From positions 205,993-269,992 of the forward strand of contig JBBRYM010000002.1 in the NCBI GenBank assembly GCA_038237625.1: DNA of 64,000 bases. Reading direction: 5' to 3'. The DNA is from JAWVFM01 sp038237625 (GTDB lineage Bacteria; Actinomycetota; Thermoleophilia; Solirubrobacterales; 70-9). Positions within the stretch are counted from its first letter, which is position 1; every line of letters begins with the position of its first letter. The notes beneath the pieces were generated by a model. The model worked only from the letters and a program-made list of their open reading frames with translations, did no database searches and had not been told where the DNA came from. The position numbers were made by a program, and so were the translations under genes. This document shows, piece by piece, positions 24,034 to 31,679 of the stretch.

Positions 24034-24887
24034 CACTGGTGGCCTGCTTCGGTCGCTGACTTTCGCATCTGGGCCTCGGCGAGTCTCCGGTAGCCATCCT
24101 GATCGTGCGTTGGGACCACGACCACCGGTCGGCGTCGGCAAAGCTCACGCAGGCGCCGCGTCGTGTCGCGGTGCAGCTTCTCGCTCTGCGCCACCCCATC
24201 AACGACGCCCTCATTCAGCGCACGCTCGGAGTAGGAGGCGTCGCCGGCGATCAGGACCAGGTGATCGCCCTGGTCGACCACAACGGAGAGGTGGCCGAGC
24301 GTGTGCCCGGGCGTGGGTATCACTCGCACGGACCCGTCGGCGGTCAGCAGGATGCTCGAGTCGAAGCCCTCCCATGGATCGCGATCGAATTCCAGCCGGC
24401 TCGGCTCGAGCCAGTCGGGATAATGGCCGTTCAGGTAGCCGTTGAGCGGGCCGCCCCGGGCCGTCGCCATCTTCGCCTCGCGGGCGCTCATCAGGATCTC
24501 GGCGTTCGGGAAATACGAGAGCCCGCCGGCGTGATCGCCATGCATGTGGGTCATCACCACCCGCTCGATCGCAGCCGGGTCATGGCCGAGCGCGCGCAGT
24601 TGCGGGCCGACCTCCTCGTCCGGCTCGACCCAGCGACGCTCGGAGGTCCTCGTGAATGGGTGCCACCAAGGCTGGTAGCCGGGATCGTTCGCGTGGGAGC
24701 TCTCGCCGGTATCGACGACGATCACGCCATCGAGATGCTCGATTGCATAGCAGCTGATCGGCAGTCGCGGCGCCCAGTTGCGATCGGTTAGGACGTCCAG
24801 AATGCGCAGGGGACGCGGACCTCGCCGGGCCTTCACGTGCCGCGTCTTGATCTGGACCTGGCCAGTCTGGATGGCGTGTATTTTCAC
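24033..24887 (-). CDS. Metallo-beta-lactamase fold hydrolase, N-acyl homoserine lactonase-like
   Basis: 284 residues. The di-zinc motif is HMHGDHAGG, followed by PTPGHTLGHLSVVV with the next ligand, and LIAGDASY with the bridging aspartate. The N-terminus (VKIHAIQTGQVQIKTRHVKA) and LPISCYAIEHLDGVIVVDTG match proteins annotated as AHL lactonases in Actinobacteria. True substrate may be another lactone or ester. GTG 24887 starts 60 bases from the divergent TetR gene, which probably controls it. Confidence 0.82.
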   Translation of the reverse strand: MKIHAIQTGQVQIKTRHVKARRGPRPLRILDVLTDRNWAPRLPISCYAIEHLDGVIVVDTGESSHANDPGYQPWWHPFTRTSERRWVEPDEEVGPQLRALGHDPAAIERVVMTHMHGDHAGGLSYFPNAEILMSAREAKMATARGGPLNGYLNGHYPDWLEPSRLEFDRDPWEGFDSSILLTADGSVRVIPTPGHTLGHLSVVVDQGDHLVLIAGDASYSERALNEGVVDGVAQSEKLHRDTTRRLRELCRRRPVVVVPTHDQDGYRRLAEAQMRKSATEAGHQ

Positions 24888-24947
24888 GGTCTCGGAGCCT
24901 AACGCAACAAGTGTCGCTTTGATCTCCTGGCTAGCATCTGCCCACTC

Positions 24948-25568
24948 GTGAGCAAATCCTTCTCCCTCACCGTCGCTCCGACGCTCGACACGGTCCGCGA
25001 GCGACCGGGCGGTCGCAGTGCGCGGATCCGCAAGCTCGTTCTCGACGCGACGCGTGAGGAGCTGATCGCGGGGGGCTATGGCGCGCTCTCCCACCGGGCC
25101 GTCGCCAACCGCGCAGGGGTCGATCCCGCCACGGTCTACCGGCGCTGGCCGACGCGGTCACGCCTCGCCACCGATGCGCTGCTGGCCGTCGCCCAAGCCG
25201 CGGTGCCCGTGCCCGATACGGGAAGCGTGGAGAGCGACCTGGAGAGGATGCTCGACGGGATCGTGGCGGCTCTCGAGGATCCGACGATGCTGCGCCTGTT
25301 CCACGCCCTATCCGCGGCGAGTGCAGACGCTGAGGCGGATCTCAGCGAGACGCTCCGCGCCTTTTGGGATGCGCGCTTTGAGGGCGCCGGGGAGTTGATC
25401 GCCCGAGCAGTAAAGCGAGGCGAGCTACCGAGCGACGTCGACGCACACGCGATCATCGAGCAACTCGTCTCCCCCGCCTACTACCGCGCCCTCGTCACCG
25501 GGAATCCCTTCGACCCCGAATTCACGCATCGCTGCGCCAAGAGCGCGCTGGCGGCCGCCCGCGCGTAA
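24948..25568 (+). CDS. TetR family transcriptional regulator
   Basis: 206 residues. The N-terminal HTH reads ARIRKLVLDATREELIAGGY, then ALSHRAVANRAGVDPATVYR and RWPTRSRLATDAL, classic TetR. The C-terminal ligand domain is helical and unspecific. GTG 24948 is used. The gene is divergent from the lactonase operon with only 60 bases between, the usual geometry for repression of both. No strong palindrome stood out in the gap. Confidence 0.9.
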   Translation: MSKSFSLTVAPTLDTVRERPGGRSARIRKLVLDATREELIAGGYGALSHRAVANRAGVDPATVYRRWPTRSRLATDALLAVAQAAVPVPDTGSVESDLERMLDGIVAALEDPTMLRLFHALSAASADAEADLSETLRAFWDARFEGAGELIARAVKRGELPSDVDAHAIIEQLVSPAYYRALVTGNPFDPEFTHRCAKSALAAARA

Positions 25569-25667
25569 CGAGACCCGGCCAGGCACGGGCCCCGTGGGCC
25601 GGGTCCGCCGGGCCCGGACTTGCCCGCTGCAATCGCGGCTGGCGCTGAGATGGCGCGCGTCGGCACC

Positions 25668-26063
25668 CTACTCCGACAGCCCGGCGGCTTCGAGGGCCTC
25701 GTTGGGATCGGGGTACGACTCCATCGACGCCACCTTGCCCGCGCGGATCGTCCATAGATGCCCGTTGTGGACAACGATTTCAGGTCCTCCACCCTTGGCT
25801 TGAGCGCGTCTGGTGACGAGCGCGACCACCTGATCCCCACGCTCAACGAATCGATCCGGTTCAACAGTCGAGTTCTCGAACACGGCCATGTAGTCCTCGG
25901 TGAAACCCTGGACGGCATCTCGCCCCCGGTGCGTGCCGGCGTTCGGTCCGCGCTGGGTTGTCATTTGGAAGTCGGGGTGCGCGTCGCTGAACAGAGCGTC
26001 CCAATCATCACGAGCCAGCGCCTCGTACACGCGGCGAATCATCTCCACATTCTCCTGCGACAT
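25668..26063 (-). CDS. SnoaL-like / NTF2-fold protein (tandem paralogue A)
   Basis: 131 residues starting MSQENVEMIRRVYEALARDD and ending EALEAAGLSE, with DFQMTTQRGPNAGTHRGRDA and VVALVTRRAQAKGGG in between, a typical actinobacterial NTF2-like protein of unknown function. It follows paralogue B by only 3 bases, so the pair is co-transcribed. The shared first and last segments are near-identical at DNA level. Confidence 0.82.
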   Translation of the reverse strand: MSQENVEMIRRVYEALARDDWDALFSDAHPDFQMTTQRGPNAGTHRGRDAVQGFTEDYMAVFENSTVEPDRFVERGDQVVALVTRRAQAKGGGPEIVVHNGHLWTIRAGKVASMESYPDPNEALEAAGLSE

Positions 26064-26066
26064 CGC

Positions 26067-26477
26067 CTACTCCGACAGCCCGGCGGCTTCGAGGGCTTCG
26101 GCGCGCGTCGGATAGCTGAGGCAGCGGGTGACCCTGCCATCGGAAACCACGAAGACGATGGCGCTTCGCAGCTTGACTTCCACTCCGCTCTCCCTGCCTG
26201 TGGCGTGGAAGACGTTGTCGACGAGAACCAGATCGGGGCTCACCTCAATGATCTCGGCGGCCTCGTTGTGCCACGCGCGGAAGGCTGCCATGTCGTCGTA
26301 GTAGCGCCGAACACCGTCGTGTCCGAGATATTCGGCGCCCTCGACCGCCGTGATCCGGGACCTGAGCTGGATTTCGGAATCCGCGAGAGCGAGCGCGATA
26401 TCCCGGGTCTCGTTGTCCGGGCCGGATCGATTCGCGGCGAGGATGCGTCGCACGATCTCCACGTTCTCCTGCGACAT
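26067..26477 (-). CDS. SnoaL-like / NTF2-fold protein (tandem paralogue B)
   Basis: 136 residues from ATG 26477 (MSQENVEIVRRILAANRSG), chosen because it matches the start of paralogue A; an upstream ATG at 26516 would add 13 residues. The core includes ALADSEIQLRSRITAVEGAE and HNEAAEIIEVSPDLVLVDNV. It ends EALEAAGLSE like its neighbour. The middle of the two proteins has diverged while the ends stay nearly identical. Confidence 0.82.
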   Translation of the reverse strand: MSQENVEIVRRILAANRSGPDNETRDIALALADSEIQLRSRITAVEGAEYLGHDGVRRYYDDMAAFRAWHNEAAEIIEVSPDLVLVDNVFHATGRESGVEVKLRSAIVFVVSDGRVTRCLSYPTRAEALEAAGLSE

Positions 26478-26541
26478 CGCCCGCGCAGTATCTCGCGATT
26501 CATTGCGCTTCGCCATTGCAAAGCGGTACTCACCCGGCCCA

Positions 26542-26696
26542 CTACTCGGACGCCAGCGGGTCGGGGATCACGCCGGCAAGGGTCCGGCTGCCGTCCGGCG
26601 CGATCACGATGCAGCCGCAGGCCGGCGCGAGCGGCGCGAGGCTGCCGACGGCGTGCAGGTCGGCGCTGGCGTTTGCGAGGTAGACGCGGCCGGATG
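26542..26696 (-). pseudogene. C-terminal remnant of an unidentified gene
   Basis: An open stretch with strong G/C third-position bias ends at TAG 26544-26542. It reads GRVYLANASADLHAVGSLAP, then LAPACGCIVIAPDGSRTLAG and an IPDPLASE end. No start codon precedes it, and the opposite-strand channel remnant begins at its upstream edge. It looks like the tail of a larger protein cut off by rearrangement. Confidence 0.35.
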
Positions 26697-26858
26697 ATCG
26701 CGATCGGCCTGATGGTCGTCGGGATCGGGTTCGTCGCCCTGCTGACGGCGTTCGCCGCCGAACGCTTCATCCGAACAGGGGGGAAGGGCGGGCGGTGTCA
26801 CTGGCTTGCCTACTACAACGAGGCAAGGTCCTACGACGGGGTGCAAGGAGAAGACTGA
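26694..26858 (+). pseudogene. Remnant of an ion channel (C-terminal membrane helix)
   Basis: A 54-residue reading from ATG 26694: MIAIGLMVVGIGFVALLTAF followed by AAERFIRTGG, then unrelated-looking sequence to TGA 26858. The helix resembles the last membrane segment of two-helix potassium-channel-like proteins, in which a V/I-GIGFVA-L-T helix is followed by ERF. No pore (TVGYG-type) sequence is present. Most likely a truncated channel gene; a short expressed membrane peptide is possible. Confidence 0.4.
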
Positions 26859-26932
26859 CTCTGACGCGCGGCGCGTTCGCGACGCCCCGAACACGAAGAG
26901 GGCGATTCGTCGGTAGCCGTTAGTCTCCCGTC

Positions 26933-27754
26933 GTGGCTGGAAAGACGAGGGCCGAGCTGCTGGCAACGACCGAGGCCTTGCGGTCCAAGTGGTTTCACTC
27001 GATCGATCTCGGCCAGGGAGTAACGACAGCTGGCCGTAAGTCGGCAGAGCAATTGGCGCAAGAGCTGCAAGCTCTCCATTTGCCCGATCTGAACGGCAAA
27101 ACCGTTCTGGACGTCGGGGCGTGGGACGGCTATTTCTCGTTTGCTGCTGAGCGGCTCGGCGCCGAGCGCGTCGTCGCACTGGACCACTACGTCTGGTCAA
27201 TCGACCTCGAGGAGCAGTGGCGGTACAAGACCGAATGCTCTCGGCGGGGTCAGCGACCACGGCCCTGGGACGAGGTTCAGGGAGTGTGGCGTCCCGATCT
27301 GCTTCCGGGAAAGGCGTGCTTCGATGCTGCTCACGATGCTCTCGAGAGCCGCGTTGAGCCGGTCGTCGGGGACTTCATGACCATTGACCCGAGCAGCCTG
27401 GGGACATTCGATGTCGCGCTGTTTCTCGGCGTTCTCTATCACTTGCGTGACCCGTTCGGCGCGTTGCAACGGCTTGCGGCGATGACGCGGCAACTCGCGG
27501 TGATCGAGACGGCGGTCATCGCAACCCCTGGGTACGACCGGTTTGCGCTGTGCCAGTTCATCCAAGGCGACGAGCTGAACGAGGATCCCACGAACTGGTG
27601 GGCTCCGAACGCCCGGGCTCTTCAGGACCTCTGCCTGGCCGCAGGGTTCCGCCGCGTCGAGATGAATCGACAGTCGCCAGGAGGACGAGTGAAACGCCTT
27701 ATTGGCGCGAAGCATCTTGCTGGGTATCGCGGAACCATGCGTGCTTGGAAATAG
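26933..27754 (+). CDS. Class I SAM-dependent methyltransferase (DUF1698/CmoB-like)
   Basis: 273 residues from GTG 26933. The N-terminal KWFHSIDLGQGVTTAGRKS and motif I VLDVGAWDGYFSFAAERLGA match methyltransferases related to tRNA wobble-uridine enzymes and exopolysaccharide-locus methyltransferases. The post-I segment VVALDHYVW and LFLGVLYHLRDPFGAL support SAM binding. The substrate is not predictable. Flanked by decayed gene fragments on both sides. Confidence 0.8.
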   Translation: MAGKTRAELLATTEALRSKWFHSIDLGQGVTTAGRKSAEQLAQELQALHLPDLNGKTVLDVGAWDGYFSFAAERLGAERVVALDHYVWSIDLEEQWRYKTECSRRGQRPRPWDEVQGVWRPDLLPGKACFDAAHDALESRVEPVVGDFMTIDPSSLGTFDVALFLGVLYHLRDPFGALQRLAAMTRQLAVIETAVIATPGYDRFALCQFIQGDELNEDPTNWWAPNARALQDLCLAAGFRRVEMNRQSPGGRVKRLIGAKHLAGYRGTMRAWK

Positions 27755-28327
27755 CCGACATTCGGCGGGGCGACGCAACATCTGAAGGTGCTGGACGAGG
27801 CAAATCTCGTGACCACGCGGTGTTGTTGGCGCGTCGAGGACCGGATCGCCTGGGTGACGTAGCCTTGGCGTTCCAGGATCGCGGCCGAAAGGCGCTCGCT
27901 AGCCGGAACGAGCCGCGGGCCGTTCTGCGGGGACTGGACCCTTCGCAGCCCGGCGTTCGCCAGGTCCAGGGCCTGCGCTCCAAATCTCCAAGGTCCCGGC
28001 TCTCACGCCGCCTGCTCCGCCGCCATCGCCTCGACGGCCAGCTCGTCGACCGGCGCGAACGTCTTACTGAGGACCCCGGGCGCGTCGCCGTAGGCGCTGG
28101 CGTGTTTGGCGGGGTTCGCTCCGGGCTCGGCGAGCCGGTAGCGAAGGTCGTTCAGCCTGTCGCCCTCGGCGACCGCTGCGGCTAGATGGTTATGTGAGTT
28201 TCGCTCAGATTGGTACCACGGTTGGTACCACGGGGCCACCTCAGCGAGGCCGGTTCGGTGCCTCCCTCCGCGCGCGGTTGGCCTCGCCGGCCCAAGGAGC
28301 AGTGACCGACGCTCTCCGGCCTGGCTG
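27755..28327. other. Gene-poor stretch with a decayed ArsR-like fragment
   Basis: No convincing complete gene. On the plus strand 27770-27820 encodes ATQHLKVLDEANLVTTR, like the recognition-helix and wing region of ArsR-family repressors, then loses similarity and stops. On the minus strand a long frame (from 28003) has no recognisable domain and includes the 12-bp repeats. The fragment suggests past gene loss. Confidence 0.4.
28210..28233. repeat. Two tandem copies of a 12-bp unit
   Basis: TTGGTACCACGG occurs perfectly twice back to back (28210-28221 and 28222-28233). Eleven bases of the unit recur at 30002-30012, just before the tRNA-His gene. GGTACC is itself palindromic. The repeats may be recombination or protein-binding sites of a lost mobile element, or chance. 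Confidence 0.55.
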
Positions 28328-28594
28328 TTACGCAGTCGCGGCAGCGCACCGCTGAGCGTGGGTGTAGAGCGTCTCCGGCGCGATGTCCGCGTCGTTGGGC
28401 CAGACGATGGTTCCGGCCTCGGCGTCGGGGCGCAGGCGGCGGAAGAACTCGGCATCGCGAAGGCGCTCGAAAACTCCGCCGTACTCGAGCAGGTAGGAGA
28501 GGTCGACGTCGGCGGCGGTGCCATCCTCGAAGCGCACATGCACGGCGTAGCCGTCCAGCGGTTTGGCCTCGATCAGAAGGGGTGTGCTGCGCAT
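28328..28594 (-). CDS. DUF2442 domain protein
   Basis: 88 residues: LLIEAKPLDGYAVHVRFEDG, then VDLSYLLEYGGVFERLRDAE and TIVWPNDADIAPETLYTHA, closely matching the DUF2442 pattern (conserved VWPNG/D-x-DIAPE end). These small proteins often accompany DUF4160 genes, as here, and the pair is suspected to be a toxin-antitoxin-like module. Start ATG 28594 lies 19 bases beyond the end of the DUF4160 frame. Confidence 0.85.
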   Translation of the reverse strand: MRSTPLLIEAKPLDGYAVHVRFEDGTAADVDLSYLLEYGGVFERLRDAEFFRRLRPDAEAGTIVWPNDADIAPETLYTHAQRCAAATA

Positions 28595-28612
28595 GGGTCG
28601 ATGGTAGACGCT

Positions 28613-28881
28613 CTACCGGAGCGGCTCCACAGGCTCGAGGGGCTCCTGCCTGCGCGCCCGCGCCCAGTTCTCAAGCAGCTCCCCCGGTGGGCTCGTGCCC
28701 ACTCGACGACGAGTCGTCCGGCCCGCGGCGGGAGCTCGCCGGCGATGACCTCGAGGTTCTCGATGTCAAGCGAGGCCTCGTCGTCGCCATACGTGGCGTG
28801 GAAGTGAGGCCGTCCCCGGTGGTGGGCCTCGTCGTGATACATCCAGATCACGATCCCGTAAAAGGCGCTGATCCTCGGCAT
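28613..28881 (-). pseudogene. DUF4160 gene interrupted by a single-base frameshift
   Basis: From ATG 28881 the frame reads MPRISAFYGIVIWMYHDEAH, then PHFHATYGDDEASLDIENLE to VVEWARAHR, all typical DUF4160. At a run of five G (28681-28685, C on the plus strand) the frame breaks. The expected C-terminus ELLENWARARRQEPLEPVEP continues in another frame to TAG 28615-28613. Adding one G restores a ~90-residue protein. It may be a real lesion or a homopolymer sequencing error. Confidence 0.75.
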
Positions 28882-29204
28882 TCCGAGGGATGGTGGCGGT
28901 CAGTTCGGTCGCGCTCGGAGCGCAGCCGAGGCCGGCGCTCCCGCGCCGGCTAAAGCAGGCGTGCAACCCCGACGAGGGGACTATCGAGATCCGTCAAATT
29001 TCGAAAGCGGCCGAACAGCCGCGGCGACGCTCGCTTCTCGCGCAGTGTGAGAGCGAGATCGAGGTTAGCTCGGCTCTTGGATCTCGTCCCGAGCCAACGT
29101 CTCGGGGGTCCGACCGAGACGATCGCTTATCGTCCATCTCGGGAGCGGGCGAGGGGCTGCTCGCGCTCGTCGTCTCTTGGGAGCGCGATGACGCGGAGGG
29201 TTGA
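28882..29204. other. Intergenic stretch without recognisable content
   Basis: 323 bases with no supported ORF, tRNA or strong terminator. Parts are lower in GC than the neighbours, for example around 28985-29005. It may hold the promoter of the DUF4160/DUF2442 pair. Confidence 0.5.
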
Positions 29205-29642
29205 TTACCCCGACGCAGTGGGTAAGGCGCCGATCTGCCGGAGCAGCGCAACCCCGTCCCAGTTGCCCCAGCCCTCAGCGAACCGTCCTTGCTCGTCGAA
29301 GCGATCGATCGATATCCCGCTGAATTCGATAGGTCGGTGTGTTGCCGGCACTCCCATCAGGGTGTCCTCGTGCGTGCCGGTGGCCGTCCACCTCGTGGTC
29401 ACGGTCGAACCCTCGGCAAATTGGTCCTCGATCTCGACATGCAGATCTGGGATGGCGGCGCGGAAGGTTCCGATGAACTCGCGCGCCCCGTCAAGGCCGC
29501 TCGTGCCCGTCTGCGCGGCAGCATCGTGATCGTGGTATTCGGGCGAGAACAGTTCATCGATTACCGACACGTCGCCCCGATTCCACCCTCGGTCGTAGAA
29601 CTCCTGGACCGCCGCCTTCAGCCTCTCGCTCATCTCGTCCAT
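29205..29642 (-). CDS. SnoaL-like polyketide cyclase / ester cyclase family protein
   Basis: 145 residues with KAAVQEFYDRGWNRGDVSVI, FSPEYHDHDAA, AREFIGTFRAAIPDLHVEIE and ATGTHEDTLMGVPATHRPIE, the usual ester-cyclase pattern including the histidine-rich HDHD segment. Starts at ATG 29642 (MDEMSERLK) or 29633; GAGGG lies directly before 29642. Stands alone. Confidence 0.82.
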   Translation of the reverse strand: MDEMSERLKAAVQEFYDRGWNRGDVSVIDELFSPEYHDHDAAAQTGTSGLDGAREFIGTFRAAIPDLHVEIEDQFAEGSTVTTRWTATGTHEDTLMGVPATHRPIEFSGISIDRFDEQGRFAEGWGNWDGVALLRQIGALPTASG

Positions 29643-30070
29643 CCCTCGATCTCCAGGAAACACGCTAACCGATGGATCAGGATCGCGGCTCCGCTGCCGC
29701 AATCGCTTGGGTGCAAGCGCGCATACGAGCGATCATCGGCTCCGACGGGGGACGAGGGGAGAAGTGTGGGCGAGCGGGGGGTGCGGTATCGCTTTCGCGT
29801 GGAAGGAGTCGTCCCCTGGACACTCGGACAGCCGACTGGATGGCCGGGGAGCGGTCGGGCTCCACCGAACGGCTCCCTCGGCCCAACACAGCGGCGACCC
29901 GCGGGATCGCGCCGCGGCTTGCCGTCAGCGTCGAACCGCGGTAGCGGCGTCGACTCGGGACTCCTGGATCTCTCGCTTAGACCCTCGTTTTCGGGCACGA
30001 ATTGGTACCACGTTGCGCGCGCAAGGATTTTGGACAGGCACCAAAACTAGCCGATTTGCAGGCCTTTAGG
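29643..30070. other. Gene-free region upstream of tRNA-His
   Basis: No supported gene in 428 bases. Long frames on both strands overlap and show no domain. The segment next to the tRNA is AT-richer and contains the third copy of the GGTACC-centred repeat (30002-30012). The location beside a tRNA 3' end is typical of old integration sites, but no duplicated tRNA end or integrase is visible. Confidence 0.4.
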
Positions 30071-30144
30071 GGTGAGCGAGGGGACTCGAACCCCCGACCG
30101 CCTGGACCACAACCAGGAGCTCTACCAACTGAGCTACGCCCACC
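30071..30144 (-). tRNA. tRNA-His (GTG anticodon)
   Basis: Cloverleaf on the minus strand with acceptor stem GTGGGCG paired to CGCTCAC, an extra 5' G at -1 opposite the C discriminator as required for tRNA-His, D-arm, anticodon stem CCTGG/CCAGG with loop TTGTGGT, and T-loop GTTCGAGTC. No encoded CCA. Confidence 0.95.
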
Positions 30145-30197
30145 GCGGAGCAGTCAATTTAGCGGGGTCCCGCGGCGACGGGGAGACCCTGTGGCCC

Positions 30198-30473
30198 TTA
30201 AGCGGACCGGACCAGGGACTCGGCGCCCGTCGCCCGAACACGCTCGCCCGTTGGCAGAGTCACGTACACCGCTCCCTCGCGCTCGAGCTGTTCGCGCGGA
30301 TTCATGAACGTGATGCCGACGAAGCGCCCCTCGTCGTCGAAGCGCCACAGGTGCGCCTCGGGCGTTGGCTCCCGCGATCCTCGCGGCAGTCCGTCGATGG
30401 CCGCGTAGAGAACGTCGCTTGGCGCGTCGTACGTCGCGTAGCTGAATGTGTGCCTGCCGACCCTCAGAGCCAT
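30198..30473 (-). CDS. DUF2283 family protein
   Basis: 91 residues: FSYATYDAPSDVLYAAIDGL, then EAHLWRFDDEGRFVGITFMN, matching the DUF2283 pattern of a D-A-LY motif followed by a D-x-D/E-G-x-x-VGI segment. The function of the family is unknown; members often lie near toxin-antitoxin-like genes. It lies between tRNA-His and tRNA-Arg on the same strand. Confidence 0.8.
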   Translation of the reverse strand: MALRVGRHTFSYATYDAPSDVLYAAIDGLPRGSREPTPEAHLWRFDDEGRFVGITFMNPREQLEREGAVYVTLPTGERVRATGAESLVRSA

Positions 30474-30478
30474 CTCAG

Positions 30479-30552
30479 CACCCCGGGCAGGACTCGAACC
30501 TGCGACCTGGGGATTAGAAGTCCCCCGCTCTATCCAGCTGAGCTACCGGGGC
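30479..30552 (-). tRNA. tRNA-Arg (TCT anticodon)
   Basis: Minus-strand cloverleaf: acceptor GCCCCGG paired to CCGGGGT (a G-T first pair), anticodon stem GGGGA/TCCCC with loop CTTCTAA giving TCT, T-arm GCAGG TTCGAGT CCTGC. No encoded CCA. Confidence 0.95.
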
Positions 30553-30591
30553 GTCGCGGCAGCGTAGCGCCGAGGACTTCTGCCGCTCGCC

Positions 30592-30888
30592 CTATCGCCC
30601 CTGGCGATTGCCGCGGTGCTTGGCCTGCCCGCGCCGGCCATCGCCACGACCGTGGCGAGCAGGATCGCCGGTCGGCTCTTCGCCAGCCGGCGGCGTACTG
30701 CTGGCGACGTCAGCGCCGACGTCGCCCGGATCCTTCAGTGCCTCCGCGGCTTCCTTCGCCTTGTCGACCAGGCTGCCGCCGCCGGACGCGATGTCCTCGA
30801 GCTCGCCCAGGTCCTCCTTGACGCTGTCGGTCCCGCCACGCTTGTCAATCGCCGTCTTGGCCTCGTCGGCCAGCTTCTTGAAGTCCAT
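30592..30888 (-). CDS. Small charged protein, antitoxin-like in composition
   Basis: 98 residues, MDFKKLADEAKTAIDKRGGT at the start, then repeated K/D/A-rich helical segments (LVDKAKEAAEALKDPG) and a Gly/Arg/Gln-rich basic tail. The helical part resembles small actinobacterial proteins grouped with the MT0933-type antitoxins, but no toxin gene is adjacent. Function unknown. Confidence 0.6.
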   Translation of the reverse strand: MDFKKLADEAKTAIDKRGGTDSVKEDLGELEDIASGGGSLVDKAKEAAEALKDPGDVGADVASSTPPAGEEPTGDPARHGRGDGRRGQAKHRGNRQGR

Positions 30889-30957
30889 CGCTTCTCCTCA
30901 CCCTAGCTTCAGTCTCATTTCACTCTACGAAGTCGGGACTAGACTTGACAGGTCGCG

Positions 30958-31031
30958 CGGGGTGTAGCGCAGCCTGGTAGCGCATCTCGTTTGGGGCGAG
31001 AAGGCCGCCGGTTCAAATCCGGCCACCCCGA
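30958..31031 (+). tRNA. tRNA-Pro (TGG anticodon)
   Basis: Plus-strand cloverleaf: acceptor CGGGGTG paired to CACCCCG, anticodon stem TCTCG/CGAGA with loop TTTGGGG giving TGG, T-arm with GGTTCAAATCC, discriminator A at 31031. No encoded CCA. Confidence 0.96.
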
Positions 31032-31100
31032 CTCAGTAAGCGGCTGTCAGGGGGTCAGATTCGCTCATGGGGGGGGTCATACCCATTCCCGAGCGAACGC

Positions 31101-31625
31101 TCAACCATTCCCCGGCCGGACCCACAGGCCGGCCCAGAAGTCGGCGCCGTCTGGGCCGGGGTAACCGGCCAACGCCTCGAGTACATAGGGTCCTTGGATC
31201 CCGTGCGGAAGGCGCGCGATCCACCGGTTCGGGTGTCCCGGCACATGCGCTTCGTGATGGGCGTGTCCCGCGAGCGAAAATGAATCGGCGTCAACCTGCA
31301 GGACCCTCATCCGCACGTTCTCGATCCGGTCGACGATCGCCGGGTTGTGGCGAAAGCGAAGGTGGATCACGTCGCCGGCCCGCGCGGGAAGCCGCCCGCG
31401 GACCGGCAGCGGGTAGGCGAAGTCGGCGCACTGGCGCACCTGACTTCCGTGATCCGGGACGGAGGTCGTGCAAAAGGAGCCGACCGTCGAGCGAGCGGTG
31501 AGGCCGTGAGCCTTCACGAGGACCGGCCGTGGAAACATGCTGGGCGCCGCAAGGGCCTGCGGGAGCGCCGCGAACGCCAGGCAAGCGACGAGCATCGTGG
31601 CGGCGGTGAGAAGTTTCTTCTTCAT
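31101..31625 (-). CDS. Secreted protein of unknown function
   Basis: 174 residues with a Sec signal peptide (MKKKLLTAATMLVACLAFAA, cleavage probably after ALA near residue 27). The mature domain includes LVKAHGLTARSTVGSFCTTS and RVRQCADFAYPLP-like cysteine segments, then a beta-rich region. It resembles nothing I can name. It is divergent from the DUF1015 gene. Confidence 0.7.
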   Translation of the reverse strand: MKKKLLTAATMLVACLAFAALPQALAAPSMFPRPVLVKAHGLTARSTVGSFCTTSVPDHGSQVRQCADFAYPLPVRGRLPARAGDVIHLRFRHNPAIVDRIENVRMRVLQVDADSFSLAGHAHHEAHVPGHPNRWIARLPHGIQGPYVLEALAGYPGPDGADFWAGLWVRPGNG

Positions 31626-31679
31626 ACCGCACTTCTACTGCGTCCACCGCAGATCGTCACGTCACTAATGTTGGCCGGG

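Noticed and set aside
28003..28539. 178-codon minus-strand frame
   Set aside because: It overlaps the DUF2442 gene, has no domain and includes the tandem 12-bp repeats. The C-terminal part looks somewhat protein-like but could not be supported.
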